This document shows positions 12,755-26,095 of a stretch of 64,000 bases of DNA, piece by piece; within the stretch, counting starts at the first letter, position 1; each line of letters starts with the position of its first letter. The stretch is from Burhinus oedicnemus. Taxonomy: Eukaryota > Chordata > Aves > Charadriiformes > Burhinidae. The notes beneath the pieces were generated by a model. That model was not told the origin of the DNA, ran no database searches, and saw only the letters and a program-made list of their open reading frames with translations. The stretch is from the NCBI GenBank assembly GCA_008921705.1, contig VFFE01008908.1, forward strand, positions 1,713,538 to 1,777,537, read 5' to 3'. The position numbers and the translations under genes are program-made.

Positions 12755-13384
12755 AGGAATGCAGAAATGAACTGTATTCTGTATAGCCAGTAGCTTGCTA
12801 ATAACTTTCTAAAATTGTTCCCCAGCATTAATTGAAATCATAAATCCCAATCACATTCAAAGCATAACTAGTGTATGCCATTGGCTCACTTCAGTTCTTA
12901 ATCATAGTCTTCTGGGGAATTTTCTTGCTGCTTCTTCTTTCCCTCAGGAGCAGCCATATTTATTATTGCAGTTCAAATACCTGGAGATATTTCAGTTGAA
13001 AAGCCATATAACATCTCTCTAAGCATGTCAATACGTGTTCAGCTTAATATGAATGTCTGTACCATTCCCACTGGAGAAAAGTAAAAAATGTCAAGGAAAG
13101 ATATTTAACTTGTTTCTGCACAGATGCCTGCAGATATCTTGTATCTAAAGAATATTTAAATTCTGTTTTGTTAAGACAGGATACTTACATTATACAGTGG
13201 AGCAGCCAGGAGGTTATAGTCTCCACTAGACAATTTGCCAGACAAGAAAGATGGCTTAGTTGCAATGTTGACAGCTTTATTCTTGTGGCTTTGGCAGAAA
13301 AATAGGCAAAAAGATTGCAGAGGCGGCAGGACAGAATACAACATGAAAGTTCAGAAAAATATTAACTGGTTGTAAAATGAGTGG
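12755..13384. other. AT-rich non-coding DNA
   Basis: Rich in TAAT, ATTA and AATCA words without open frames (for example around 12800-12900 and 12955-13025). It may contain conserved regulatory sequence, but the signal is weaker than in other blocks and I make no regulatory call. Confidence 0.4.
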
Positions 13385-16300
13385 GTGGATGCACTAAAGG
13401 AGATGCCATTTCAGTTATATAACAACACTTATTTCAACATTTTTATGGCCAAATTATGCTCTTTTTCTTTGCTGTATTTTTGCATCTGCTGCCCAGCTCC
13501 AATGGTGAGGGACAAAATGTTTATTTGGCAGGAGAAAAGGGCAGTGGCCATTCATCATTTTCAGCTGAATCATCCCACTGGTCTCAGTGAAGGTTCCCCT
13601 GAGAATTTTATTCCATTTCTAATATATTATATTTTGTGATTTTACAGATCTGCTTTTCTTTTCTAAACCAGCCACTTGTACAAGGCCCCTACAAACAGAA
13701 GTGATCTGAATGTGGGTTTAGAAGCTATACTGTGCCTGCTGAATGTAGGGTACAGCAGAGGAATGGGCATGCTGATGCAGTCTTTCTAGGGAAAAAGCTT
13801 ACTATTACTATCTTTCTGCCTGAGGAAGACCAGGCAACCTGATGCATCTCCACAGCCATGTCCTTGGGCCATCCAGAGCGACGTACTGCCGAGCATGACA
13901 GACCCAATTCCTCCCCAACGGGCTCATTAGCCAGAGCAAATTCAAAGGCGCTTCCAGGGGTGTGTAGTGATAGTTGCATTGAAGGTCATTCTGGACTCTC
14001 ATTGTACATATAACTCTAAACCAGCTTTTCTTAGCAATCACTACATACCCCTAGTGCATGTCACGAGGAACCTCACCGGCAGTACAGTATCTATTCTAAA
14101 GAGCGTTAGGCATGAATAAGGGGAAAGAAAAATCTGGGATTACTTCCACTTCAGAAATGGGAAGTAAGACAGTGAGGCACGCTTTCTTTTTCTTTTCCTT
14201 TTCACGAGTGTGGAGGCATTTAGTGGAAGGCCCTTAGAGCAGCTGGAAAACTTTTTGGGGAGAGTTGTTTTGTCTGTGCTTCAGGTGGGGCCTCAAGAGG
14301 TAAGTTTTATATGCTGAATAAACAGAAGAGGAGTTTGCAGTACTCCATAGCCCGGTCTGTTGCACCATGCAATATCCAGAAGAATAATCTCTGCAGCCTT
14401 GGAACTAGTCTAAGTTGTTACCCCAAGCCCAGGGTTTCCAGAGCCACCAGTTCAATCCCCTGTGCCTCCCTCGGTCCCTTTGAACTTAATCTTTAGCTTC
14501 CCAGTGCTACATAGTACATCCATTCTGATCTGCCTTGCTTTCCTGGACTAAAATAAAAAGGAAACGCTTTGAAAACAAGAAAAAATATTTACATGATTTG
14601 GAGGGGGACAATGAAAAATGCTACCCAATGTGATCAGTTTTGTAACTTAATGTTAAGGATTCCTTTAAAACTGGGGCATAGGGGTAAGTGTGGCAAACTT
14701 GAAGACTTTAGAAAAGAGCAGGAAATTTAATCACTTGGTTACACACATGCCTAAACCCAAAAGGTGACAATCTAGACAAACTTCTCAAAGATGCTGTGTT
14801 TTTCTGTCTCAAGGATTCAAAGGTTATATGGGAATTTACTGCAGTAGAAAGGAAAGAAGTAAGACAAGAAATAATGGAAGAGGCAAGGTTCAGTGACCAA
14901 TACAGGGAAAAACAAGATAACAACCACCATGGGAAAAAGTGAACAAAATATAAACTAAAAGACCAGGGGAAATATATACTAAAAAGAACTGAAGACTGGT
15001 GAAGTAAGAAATTCAAATAGCAGTTAAAAAATTGGCAAGAGAGTGAGAGAAGATACCAAAACTAGTTCCTGCAACTAGAGAGAAGTGTCTGTTTGCTTTG
15101 ATGACTTCCCTATATCATGATTCTCAGGAAGGTGGTAAGGAGACAGCTGATAGGGAGAGCTGGCTAGAAAATGCGTTTGATTTTTCCTGTAGAAAACACG
15201 GTGCTTTTCCTCTTAAACCAAAACATTTTTACATTTCAAACAAACAATCAAAATATTTCCAGGTTACTTTCAGTGGCAGAATTTTGGTGAGTTAAGTAGT
15301 AATTTTTATTAAGAAAAGTCATGCGAAAATGTTGTCCCAAAAATACCAACACATATCCTTTGGATGCTGAGCTGCTGACAGAGTAAATAGTGAGAAGGGA
15401 GCACAGCTTTCAAGGAGCGAGTGTACCAAAGGTCCTGGTGCCAATCTTTCTGATATCATTCTAGCCAACCACCTGAACCAGGCATTTCTTGTTTATCCGG
15501 GCTTTTTATAGCCCAGATCAAACTTATTTACTAAGCTCTTCTCTATGTTTTCTACAATATTGTTTACTGGTTCAGACATATTTTCATTCCATGAACATTT
15601 TATTTCACATTTTTACAGGTAGGCTGTGTGCAGTTTGGCTTAGAGAAACTTATTTTTTCAATAGAACATCTATAGGATGTTATTACCAGACATTTAATGG
15701 AACATTTTTACAGTGATGGAGTTTTGTCAGCGAAGCAGTAATTGATTGCGTCTGTGCGTAAAACTGATGTGTGTGAATACTGCTGCCCTGGCACAAAATA
15801 AAAAAAAAACAAAAAACATTTGAAGTTCTGTAAGAGGTAAACTAACCTCAACACTAGATATTTTAACAGATACACTGCTTAAATTCCTCCATAAAAACCT
15901 CAGAAAACTTACAGGGAATGTGGGACATTTTTCCCCCTATTCATCTTCATGCAGCTTGAGTGTTTGCTGTGCAGCTGATGTAATTTTTTAGCAGTGTAGA
16001 ACACCAGTTCCCATAGGACCATTTTTTCCCCAATTATTCTGTAGGTTTCCAAAACAAAAGAAAAAAAAAAGCTTCTAGGACTAGTGAAGAAAACTGTGAC
16101 CTGTCCAGGTGTGATAGGGCTACCTTTCTTTCACAGGTTATTGTGTAAGAATAGTGATTTCATTTTTTTACTTCTGTGCCTTACAAAGACTTGTTCCTTT
16201 ACTTGTACGTGGGACATGTATATTACACCTCAAATAGCTACAGTAAAAGGACATGAAGATCAAATGAAACTATAAAGTTTGCTTGTGGAAGTAATTTACC

Positions 16301-17629
16301 TACCTATGCTTTAATGTAAAGGAGGTTAACTGGATCTTTCATGACTTTACAGCTGTTCTGAACTGTAAATTCTGAAGGGTTTGGGGATGCTGAGGTGCTC
16401 AGGAAACAGAGTAAATTAAACCAAAAATCTCTAGAAACTCCAGGGGGGTCAGAAGTTTAGGCTAGCTCCCCATTCATAAAATAATTTGTTATTTAGTTTC
16501 CATACTGTAAAACTATGTAAAATAAGCAGATGAGTTACACTGTAGTCCTTGCTGAGTATTTCTCTACATACAACGATACAGCAAGTCAGTGGAAACTGTG
16601 CCTTCATGGCTTGTTCCGTAGGATGTTCTGTTCCTCTCACATTACACTCCAGTGGTTTTAAAGCCTAGACTTGGTTTCAGAAAACCTTCAATTCAAGCTC
16701 TTGCAGAGAAGCCTGTGTTTTATATGCATCCGACCCACTGAAAGTGCTGCTCTCAAAATGTCTCTGGGTTTATCTATCTCTGTCCTGGTTTTACCTGCCC
16801 TTCTATCACGTTGTCAGCCATTCCTGACATGGGTAAAACTGGGGTTGTCATGAAAAGAGAGTACTGGGTAAAGAATACTATAAGCAAAGTGGGAAGCAAT
16901 GCAGGACAAAAAAAAAAAAAGGGACAAAAATATTTTCTGTGCAATTATTTCAAGGATTGTTCATTTGGAATCCCAGAGTACTGTTGCAATGTTTGTTGCA
17001 TTTTTATAGACAAAAGGAATATTTGTTCTGTGAGCACTACAGCATTGGAAGGATGAAGAGCTTTGGTTACCGAGCTGTTTGTGATCTCAGCTCACTACTC
17101 AGGGGAGACATTTTTGCTCCAATGACCTCTAAGCTGCCTTTAGTTTATTGATTGGCTAATAGGGAAAATTGATTTTTAACTAACTCACCAGTTTTGAGAC
17201 CTGAACACAGTTGTCACTTCCAGTAAGTGTACTTTTACTCAATCATATAAGTTGTCTCAGTCATCAATTCATTCTGGATGCTGCAAAAGATACGAATGTG
17301 CCAAAAATTTGGCAAGGAGCCCAGACACAGAAGACATAGTCCAGGACAATCCGTAGATAAAATGCGTTTAATATTACATTATGCCTGGTCTTGGCAGAAA
17401 ACAGCTGGCTATGCCTAAGGGGTAATGGGCTGAAAATAAGAAAAGGCAAATTCAGGGAATATCAGGGAATGATATCAGGGATTGTTAGAGTCAGCATTTG
17501 AGGGAGAGACTTCTGAAGTGAGGTGTCTCACTTGTAAGTCAGCTTTTCTTGCCCTGAGACCTTTAAAGCTAAAGTAAAGAAGTAGCTGGAGATGTAATGT
17601 ATAGGAATATTGGCCTGAACTGATCCAGT
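13385..17629. other. Single-copy non-coding DNA
   Basis: No gene or clear element. Minor features are a pyrimidine tract at about 14184-14203, a 13-base A run at 16908-16920, and three near-tandem copies of TCAGGGAAT at 17452-17483. The text near 14145-14180 ('cttcagaaatgggaa...gtgaggcac') loosely recalls a MIR SINE but is too short to assign. Confidence 0.5.
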
Positions 17630-17692
17630 AAGAAATGGGCCCTCCCAAGTGATCCTTTCCAGTTCTAATATCCATAATCTGAACTGAAGGAT
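17630..17692 (+). repeat. Possible decayed CR1 3' tail
   Basis: The order 'atgggccctcc', 'gatcctttccagttctaat', 'ccataatctga' follows the layout of an old CR1 3' UTR end, in which a 'gatggccc...tcccttccagccctaatattctatgatt' segment is expected. Several positions differ and the terminal 8-mers are degraded. Upstream sequence is not recognisably CR1 ORF2. The call is tentative. Confidence 0.35.
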
Positions 17693-19889
17693 TTCACAGA
17701 TAGAACTGGTGCATCATACTTCACAAGTGTCATCCTGCAAGTTCTGAGTTCAGGGGTTCCAAGTCTCATGCCCTCTTGTTTTCAGCTCACCCGTATCCTT
17801 GCAAAGTGCCAGTCATGCTGAAAACCAGGGTGGGGGCTGTAATCTGGAGGTGACAGCTAGAAGAGGCTGGTGTTTCTTATTATTTTGTTTTTTACAAACA
17901 ACAAAAAAGGAAATCTAAAAGAAATGTCATTTTGGGTTCATCTGAAATATTCAGTTTGCCCAAAGCAGTGTATTTTTATTTTCAGGCTGTTTAATCAAAA
18001 ACAATTACATTATATTTTACAGGAAAAAAATGTCCTATCAAAACAGAAAATGGAGGAGCACGGCGTAGAAATGGCAAAATGAAACATGAGAAGAGCAAAG
18101 CGAAATGCATTCCATTTTTAAGGAGAAAAACACTGGAATTAAGGATTTCAAAATTTTCAGAAACATCTTTTTTTTGTGAAATCAGAAATATTTCTCTGCG
18201 TCAAAACAAAATGGTGAGTAGCTCTGTGCCCCTCCTTCCAAACTCTTGTTTCCTGAGTAAATTTAGTATTTGTAATTCTCCTTTATCTGATTCTGGGTTC
18301 AGTATGCAAACATTAATCTTTATTAATTAATGTAATCACATGAATAGCTTCACCGACTTGATTGAAGTTGTTTATGATCATGGCAGGTTTTGCTGGGAAT
18401 GCTGTTACTAGTCTGGTAAGCTAAGTCCGTGAATCTGGATGATTTGTGCACACAGCAGCTGTGCAAACAAGCCATTTGGCACCATAAATATCTTAGTTTG
18501 CAGGATCCCATCTCATATATGGGGATTACACATTTGCAATCTATAGGTGACCTGCAATATAGAAGTCTATCACCAGGTGCAGGTATGGAAATATAGACTA
18601 AATTCTGCAAACAGTTCCCTGAAATGAACAGTAAAATATGTGTGGATGCACCAGGGCCAGGACCTAAAAAAGCAACTAGTGATTTGAGACTTGAAAGTTT
18701 AACTTACCTGGTGTGGCACCCCCCAGAATTCATGCTTATAAAAACCCTATGCCTTCCATCTTGGTTCAGTTATTTTTATTCCAAGCACAGGCATTTCCTG
18801 ACAAATTTCTTCGGACAGATTTTTTCCTCAGTACATCTGAGCTGTGTTTCCTTGCATGACAAACAAGACTGAGAACTGATAAAAGCCAATCTGATGCAGT
18901 GCAACCTGCTGCCACAGATGAAAAACAGCAGATGAAAACATCTGAATTTGATGAAAATCCTTCAGCAGGATAACCAGGTGAGGAGCAAACATGCTGCTGG
19001 GAAAGATGGAGTATATGAGTCTCAGTTCACAGTAGCAAAGCTAGAGGGTTACAAAGATCATGGTCTAGAGAATGGGTCATGACACCTTTTCATTTATATA
19101 TTGGCATATACTGAAATATTCATTCTTACGGTTTTTTCCTCTTTCTTGGTCTGTCAGCTACACAGAATTCAAATTTAAATATCTTTTTAAGCTCACAGCT
19201 AGACAACTGTTCGTCAAGTGATGGAAAGTAAAGAAAGTAGCAAAGCTCTGAAGTACTTCCCTGGCTTTGGACCACATCTTAGCCTATAATTTATGAACAT
19301 GGGGACTTGTAAAGGAGGTACAATCATATTGCAAATGTCTGCAGGCGGGATGTGGTTCTATATTTACTAATAGCTATTCTAAAATGTGCATGCCGGTCTC
19401 CATCATGTAAGGTATGTAGCTAAGTGTAGCTGGCAGCATGGCAAATTTTAAAGGATACTTTTAATTGAATATTACAGATTTTGATTATATATCATAAGTT
19501 TTACTGTTGTTGTGTACTCCAGAGTATTCTCTGGGGGGTGAGTGGGACTGCAAATGTGTCACAAGAACATTAAAAAGTAATGTCTTAAAATTGTGTCACA
19601 CAAAGGAAAACTCCAACACATTTGTTGATTATTTTGAGGAAATGTTACCTCTGAAATTCGACATAAATGCACCTGCAACCTGCACGCATTGAGTGCTCCC
19701 TTACTCTGCACTAATCTCACTAATTTCTATGGGGCTATTTGAGAACGACAATACTGATCCCTGGGTAAGGAAAAGAGTCTGCTTTTTACTGTTAAACACA
19801 AATCTTGACCTCATCAGTCCTAGACCATGCTGTAGGCAGATCTTAGTTTATTAGAAAAACCGAAGCAAACATCCAGCCCAAGATATTCC
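17693..19889. other. Single-copy non-coding DNA
   Basis: Short open frames only (86 codons or fewer). The segment at about 19720-19785 ('ctatggggctatttgaga') weakly resembles another ancient amniote repeat better seen at 43437-43500, but is not called. Confidence 0.5.
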
Positions 19890-20140
19890 TTTTAACCTCT
19901 TATCTGCATTTCTTTCTTGCATTTCACTGATGTTTATCGGTGTTTTAAGCTCTTTATGTCTGCGCTGAAGCGTCGATGTAATAGACTGTGGGCAACTTCA
20001 CTTAGGTTAGAGAAGCTCAGTTCTCAGCCTCCAAAAGGCATCAAAAGCTTGCTTTTTAAAAGACATGCTGTTTACATGCTGTTTTAGTTTGTTCTCAATA
20101 ATTTATCACCTACTAATGTCTTTTTTTCAGTCTTGCTTAT
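19890..20140. promoter_or_regulatory. Weak candidate conserved non-coding block
   Basis: Contains a run of non-repetitive words with isolated CpGs ('gcgctgaagcgtcgatg' near 19962-19978) in CpG-poor surroundings, a forkhead-like TGTTTAC near 20070, and several TAAT/ATAA cores. It has no open frame. Conservation is inferred from texture only. Confidence 0.2.
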
Positions 20141-20912
20141 TCTCGGTGGAGGCACTTGGATTTTATCTGAAGGCACGGTTATTGTGAGGATGTGGAGTGA
20201 AGAACACTTAATGGTTTATCCATTAAGGCCTAGAGTTTCACAGACTTGGAGTTTCACAGTATATTTTCTTCTCTTCAGTGAAGAATATATCTATTAAATC
20301 CATTTAAATAGGCAAATGTGAAAATACCAGATTTTTTGAAACATTTATAAGTATCAGACAAATATAACCAATTTCTGATGTTTATTACATTTTTATGTTG
20401 CGCTTGAATTTGCAACTTCATTTAGAGGCGCTAAATGCTAGGGCTGTCTAAGGCACTACTTATGCTGTTTCTGTTGGAAGATCACCACTATTTATTATAT
20501 GATGTTACACAAAAACAGTTTAAAACTGCATTTTAGAAAAGCCCATTGAACAATTTTAAGCAGGATCACCGATTAACTGGATGGTCTGCTCTTCTCAGCT
20601 CTTGTTAGTACTGACATGAAGTTTATAGGGTTTTACTCACTGAATCAGGATGCAAAAATCAAACAGATTTATAACTCATTCACCTAATCATGTTTATATT
20701 ACACTAACCTACAGAAGTCCCAACCCAAACCACATTCCCAGTGAGAGCCCTGCCTTTCTCTGTGGGCCAGCCCTGGCCATAGTGTATCAGAGATGTATTA
20801 TTAGAATCATTAATGTTATTTTGATCTCTCCCATTTGATAAATTACATACTGCAATGTCTAACATGCAGCATAGCTGAGTTAACAGCAGATGCTGTCCTC
20901 ATATTCATATTG
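20141..20912. other. AT-rich non-coding DNA
   Basis: No gene, repeat or motif cluster that I can support. Confidence 0.5.
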
Positions 20913-20948
20913 CATATATATGTGTGTGTGTACACATATATGTATATA
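20913..20948. repeat. (TA)n-(TG)n microsatellite with inverted arms
   Basis: A TA run leads into TG repeats and then the inverse. ATATATGTGT at 20916-20925 pairs with ACACATATAT at 20932-20941. It is simple sequence with hairpin potential. Confidence 0.85.
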
Positions 20949-23900
20949 AATGTTTTTTCTATGTTCTATTTATACTTTCTGGTTTTCTCATATTTTGCTT
21001 GTTCCTTTTCACTAATTATACAGCTGTTGCATTATTACACTGGAAGTCATTAACCGAACTTGTGTTTTGGCATCTTTTACAAGAATACTTTTTCTTACTG
21101 CGCAGCTGTTTGTCCAAAGGTTAGAACCCCTAAATCTTATTTTTTGTGTCCAGTGTTCTGAATTCAGATGTACAGAAAAACACATCTCTGCTGGAGAAAT
21201 CCTTTGGCCATGATTTTCAGTTTCCACCTTTCTATTATTTGTATGTTTTCACTGACACTCGGAGACAAGGCTAGAATAGCTGGCATATACTAAACATTCA
21301 CACTCCTTAAGTCTTTCTCTTTGTTGTCTCCTTCTACCCTCGGCATTTTGATCGAGCCAGTTTATGCATCCTGAAGCCAGAAATCCCTTATGGAAACATT
21401 TCAATTCAGCTCATTCATAATACGTATTGATAAAACCTCTCTTTCCCTCTCTCAGGATTCAAAAAGCCCCTGCCATTACCCTGGCAGCATCTGCGTTAGT
21501 TCCCCTCTCCACCTACATCTGGTGAAAGTGATGAGGATCATGCATAATGCAAAAGTCGAGCTGCGCTTGGGACGTGGCTTTCAAGGCGGTGTTTGTACAG
21601 AGATCTCACAGGTGCACGCGCTGGCCTGAAGAGAGCAGCCCTGGGAATCCATTAGGCAGCTGTTTGGGTTATCACTTTAGAAACATTTTAGGAAGTTTTT
21701 AATATCCTGAAATTAAACCTGTGTTGCTGCTTGCTGCATTTTGGTTCCCCAAGAAACTCAACCTCAGTGGAAAATCCAAATAAGCCCAAGTTGCAGGAAT
21801 CTCCTTTCCCTGGGGCAGAGACTCCTAAATATCTCTGGAGAGCTTTGTGGGCTCAGTTCTACTGGTGCTACATCAGCAGTCCACTCCCTCTGTATTTCAG
21901 CTGTTCCAGTCTGGTATTCAAGTACTTCCTCCAGCAGATTAATTACACAGGAGGTATCAAAGAGGTTCCTCTAAATCCAAAGTATATGCTTTAACCAAAA
22001 GTGAATACATAATATGCCTGCTGTGTTACTTTCTGTACGAGTGCTTCCTACTCAGAAGGATTTTAATAGATATACTTGGTATTTATCAAGTAAGTCTGAA
22101 GTTTTGATTTGGCAAAGTATATTTAGACCTTCAAGTCCAAGTTCTTTGTTGAAGTAAACAGAGGATATGTTAACATCAAAGCAGCTTATGCCAGAAGGAC
22201 TTCATTGGACTTCTGTCTCGAGGATAGAGGGTGTCAGGAAGAGGTTTCAGTCTGATTTAGTGAAAGGTCATACTTGCTCTATTCTGACAAATAGAGATGT
22301 GAACCCAAGAGACAGAAAATGAGCTTCACTGGTAGCATTAGACACCCCTTGTGTTTGGAGATATCTTGAAACCTGAATAAAAGCACAGTCCACCAAAGAC
22401 TGGAGCTGCAAATGGAAACATCTGCTACAGCTGAAGAACTGTTCCCACCACTGTGTTTGCAAAACCCTCTTCCCTCTGTTCTTTCCTTTATTTCTAAGCA
22501 GCCACACAAGTACCTCAAAATTAAGTTTCCCACAATTCCATCCAAAGAGACGGTGTCTCTATTTGCAGGCTGGCACATTTTGGCTATCTAGTAACAATGA
22601 GAGTGAACTTACAGACCCCCCATTCTAACTTCTTTCTCTACCATGCTCCTCCAAACTACGGCCCCTGTTCAAAGTACTATTGATTCTGGTTTGATTCGAC
22701 ACAGACTTAAGGGGAAGCCAGAACAGATCAGACAATACCATCAGGACTGTAATAGCCTCATAATTAAGTAAATCGCAGCTGTGTGCCAGTTTTGGCTAAA
22801 TCTGCTTATCTTCTTACTGAGTCATTATTATCAACTGAAGTGTGTCTGGGGCTCACAAGAGCACAGTCCTCATGCCAAATGTTTCTGCCTCACATAGCAC
22901 ATTCTGTGATACTTTTTTCTTGCAGCACATGAATGCAGCTTCTCATTAGTAAAACAGCTGTAATGGTGGTGAAGGGAATGATTTCTCTGACACCTCTACA
23001 CTGCTGAAGTTCCAGTGATATAACTAGAGGCCTTCCTGATTTACCATGCTGCGCGTAAGAACAAAACCTGGAGAAACTAGGGTTTCGTTTCTGGCATGCA
23101 TAAGCCATGTTCTTAAAATAATAAAAATTATTCTTGCCAAACAACCTCTAGATGGCTCTTGAGGCTTGCTTTGTCAATTAGCAGGCACCTGAAATAAGTC
23201 TGTATCATTCTGCAGCATGAAATTTTTCCTATGACTCTATTAATTCTTCATATGATAGATGAAACTTTGGAGTGTTTTGCATGCAGTGAGAAGGCTTCCC
23301 TTGGTTTTGTAAAAGGCACTGAAAACCCTTCAGCTGAAGAGAGGAAAAATGTTTGTCTTCTTTCTACCCAGAAAGTTCTGCTTGTGGATTCCACCTGTGC
23401 ATATTTTGCTGTAGTTACTACATATTTATTCACTCAGGTGTGGAAATAACCACTCTTGAATGTAGCTTCTCAGGAAAAAAGCACAACCAACCATTCCCCT
23501 AAATAAGCAGAACTACTTGCAAGCATCTGATTTACCTGGTGAAATCCCAAGGCTTGGTGCCTTCAGAAATTCTGCTTACACAGGTACATCCCTTCTTCAT
23601 ATTGCAAAGGGCACCTGGAGTTTATTCCTCATTCACAAAGAGTCTGGGAAGTAGGGGGAGGAGGGAAGAAAGAAAAACATAGTCATAGATTTCAGGTGAA
23701 TCACATCATGTCAATCCACGCTTCATCCTAAACAGATGATGTGAATTACGTCCTGCTCAAGCTATCACTAAGCAGATCGTATTGGAGATGATTCTTGTAA
23801 TCCAAAAGGACACAAAGGAAACTGACCATTAAGGAGGCAAAATCTGTTAGGAACTTGGATCTGTCAGGCAAAGTATCTATACCAATAGGTGCAATGCATT

Positions 23901-25919
23901 GCCCTGTTCCCAATTTAGAGCTCACATGCCTCCTATAGTGTTTCCTCCAGCACAGTAACTAGATCTTTTGGTGACTAAACCAGGCATTATATAAGCTAGA
24001 TACTTAACTTCACTACTACCTGCTTGAAATGAACTTTTTTTTCTGGATGAAAATGTCATCATTACAATACTAGGGCAGAGAAAATATTCCTTCTTCCCTT
24101 AACCAGATAAATGGTTAAAATATTAAAAGAATATTCTTGACAAATTTGTAACGTTTAATTGGAAAACCTCATAAGGCTTCCGAGATAACGAAAAGTTTAA
24201 AGATGCTGCCTGCAACCAAAATACATGTGTACTTCTTCCCTTGTGTAGTAAGAAATTATATACTAAATAACACACTGACGTCCTCTACAACTGAAAAACA
24301 ATGAGCTGATTTAACATTAATCAAGTACCATGCAGCAAAGACGAATTCAATGCATTCTTAGTTGCAAAGGTTAATATCTTTGTGGGCTGTACATTAAGAA
24401 AACCTGTAAAATATTTATGTGATTAAATACAATACAGAACTGGCCATGAGCAACAGCTACGGTAACTTCTTATACTTTTTTCAAAAGAAGACATATTTAT
24501 ACTTCAAATGTTCCACCTCAATCAGAGGGACAGATCTTTGGCTGTAACTCAGCATCTCTACACAGTGATGGAGATGTGCCTCTGTACAGTAGTGAAGGAT
24601 ATACTTCTCCCCTCACACACTGTTTGGCACAAATTCCAAGTATAGGACCTTCTTTTTGGAGAAATTTTGATGAGAGGACTATTCTTGAGCAAAGAGAGAT
24701 AAAGAACTTGACCATCTGTCTATGCTTGGACTTTAGCTCTCAGCTACCAAATAGTCTGTGCTTTTTGTTATTTCTGGCTGAATATGCTGAATGTAAGGAA
24801 ATATCACAAAAGATGCAGATAAAAGAAACCAAACTCATGATCTGAATGCATCTTTTGACCCTGTTCTGGATTATCTCCATCAGGGAATACTACCCAAACT
24901 GAACTGGGAGCACCTATCAATACTTAAAACTGAAATTCACATTAGCAACAATATGAATTCTTTCTTAAATACATGCCCTGGTCCCATTAGTTTAATATAC
25001 AGTAATCAACTGTAGTATCTCATTTGGCTTTATACAAAAATCGTTGTGCCTTGCTAAGACATTAGTAGGTGTTTCATTCTTGAGACAGCATACACATTTA
25101 GCCAGCAGATACTCACCAAGAGCAGAATCTCATTTTTTCAGACCCTGAAAGAACTGTACGCATGGGACCAATTTAGAAAAATCCATTCCAATGTCACTTT
25201 CTTTTTTAGGCTATATAAATAGGCATAAAAAAACCAACGTCATGTAGCCACAAAGTAATAACACAACCTGTAGATTACAAGATAATTAAACTTGAAGCTA
25301 CCAAGTACAGTGCTCCAGGAATAATCTACCTCGTGGTGTGGGGAGCTGAGATGTTCTGATGTTTCTTGCTAATGCAAAATGAACAAGCGTTGGGAGCTCC
25401 AGCCTGCCAGAGCTAAGGAATTAACAGGTTCCCTACCTGTATCTTTCACTTCTTAACACTCATGATGACAATCTAATTTGGAAAGCAGCAATAACCATGT
25501 GGTAACTGTCTTTAAAAGGCACTTACTGTGAAATTTTATGGTCAGTGTTTGAAAAGATAGTGTAACTGCCTGAGAGCACTGATTTGAAACACACTGCCTT
25601 CATTAGCTGACCGTCACCTCAATAGAGACCCGAGCATATTTTGCTGACACATTGGTACAGTTGGTTCCTGGCTTGAGCCAGGTGTAAAGCAAATGTGAAG
25701 AGCTGTTTGATAAAGGATTTAGACAAGCTTTAGGATGTGCTGTTAATTTCTAGGTGAGTCATTCAATCTCCTCCTCTGCTTACCCTAGGAACAAAGGTGC
25801 TACCAGTGAGCTTTTTGGAACACGAAGATGTGCTCCCCCAAAAGGAGGAGCTTCAGCAACATAGGTACGTAACTCCATTTGGTAAAATATACTTCTTGTT
25901 TTTCACTTCCAACTTGCAT
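20949..25919. other. Single-copy non-coding DNA
   Basis: About 5 kb with no recognisable gene or mobile element. Open frames are about 99 codons or fewer on both strands and lack domain signatures. Confidence 0.5.
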
Positions 25920-26095
25920 CTGTTCAGGGGCAGAATTAAGAGATGAGTCCAGTTAAATTTAAATGAAGATGAAGGTGATTGCACTGATTTGCTGTGATGT
26001 ACTGCTAGCTCAAATAGATTTCATTGATTAACTGACAATTTAAATAGACATCAGTGCATGCAGATGGCATTTAAATAGGAAGTGGTTTTCTAAAC
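25920..26095. promoter_or_regulatory. Candidate regulatory block with three ATTTAAAT boxes
   Basis: Three exact copies of the palindrome ATTTAAAT lie within 120 bp (25957-25964, 26038-26045, 26069-26076), together with 'attgattaac' and 'gcatgcagatggc' words. There is no open frame or repeat. AT-rich palindromes of this type can be homeodomain or MADS-type sites; that role is an inference. Confidence 0.3.
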
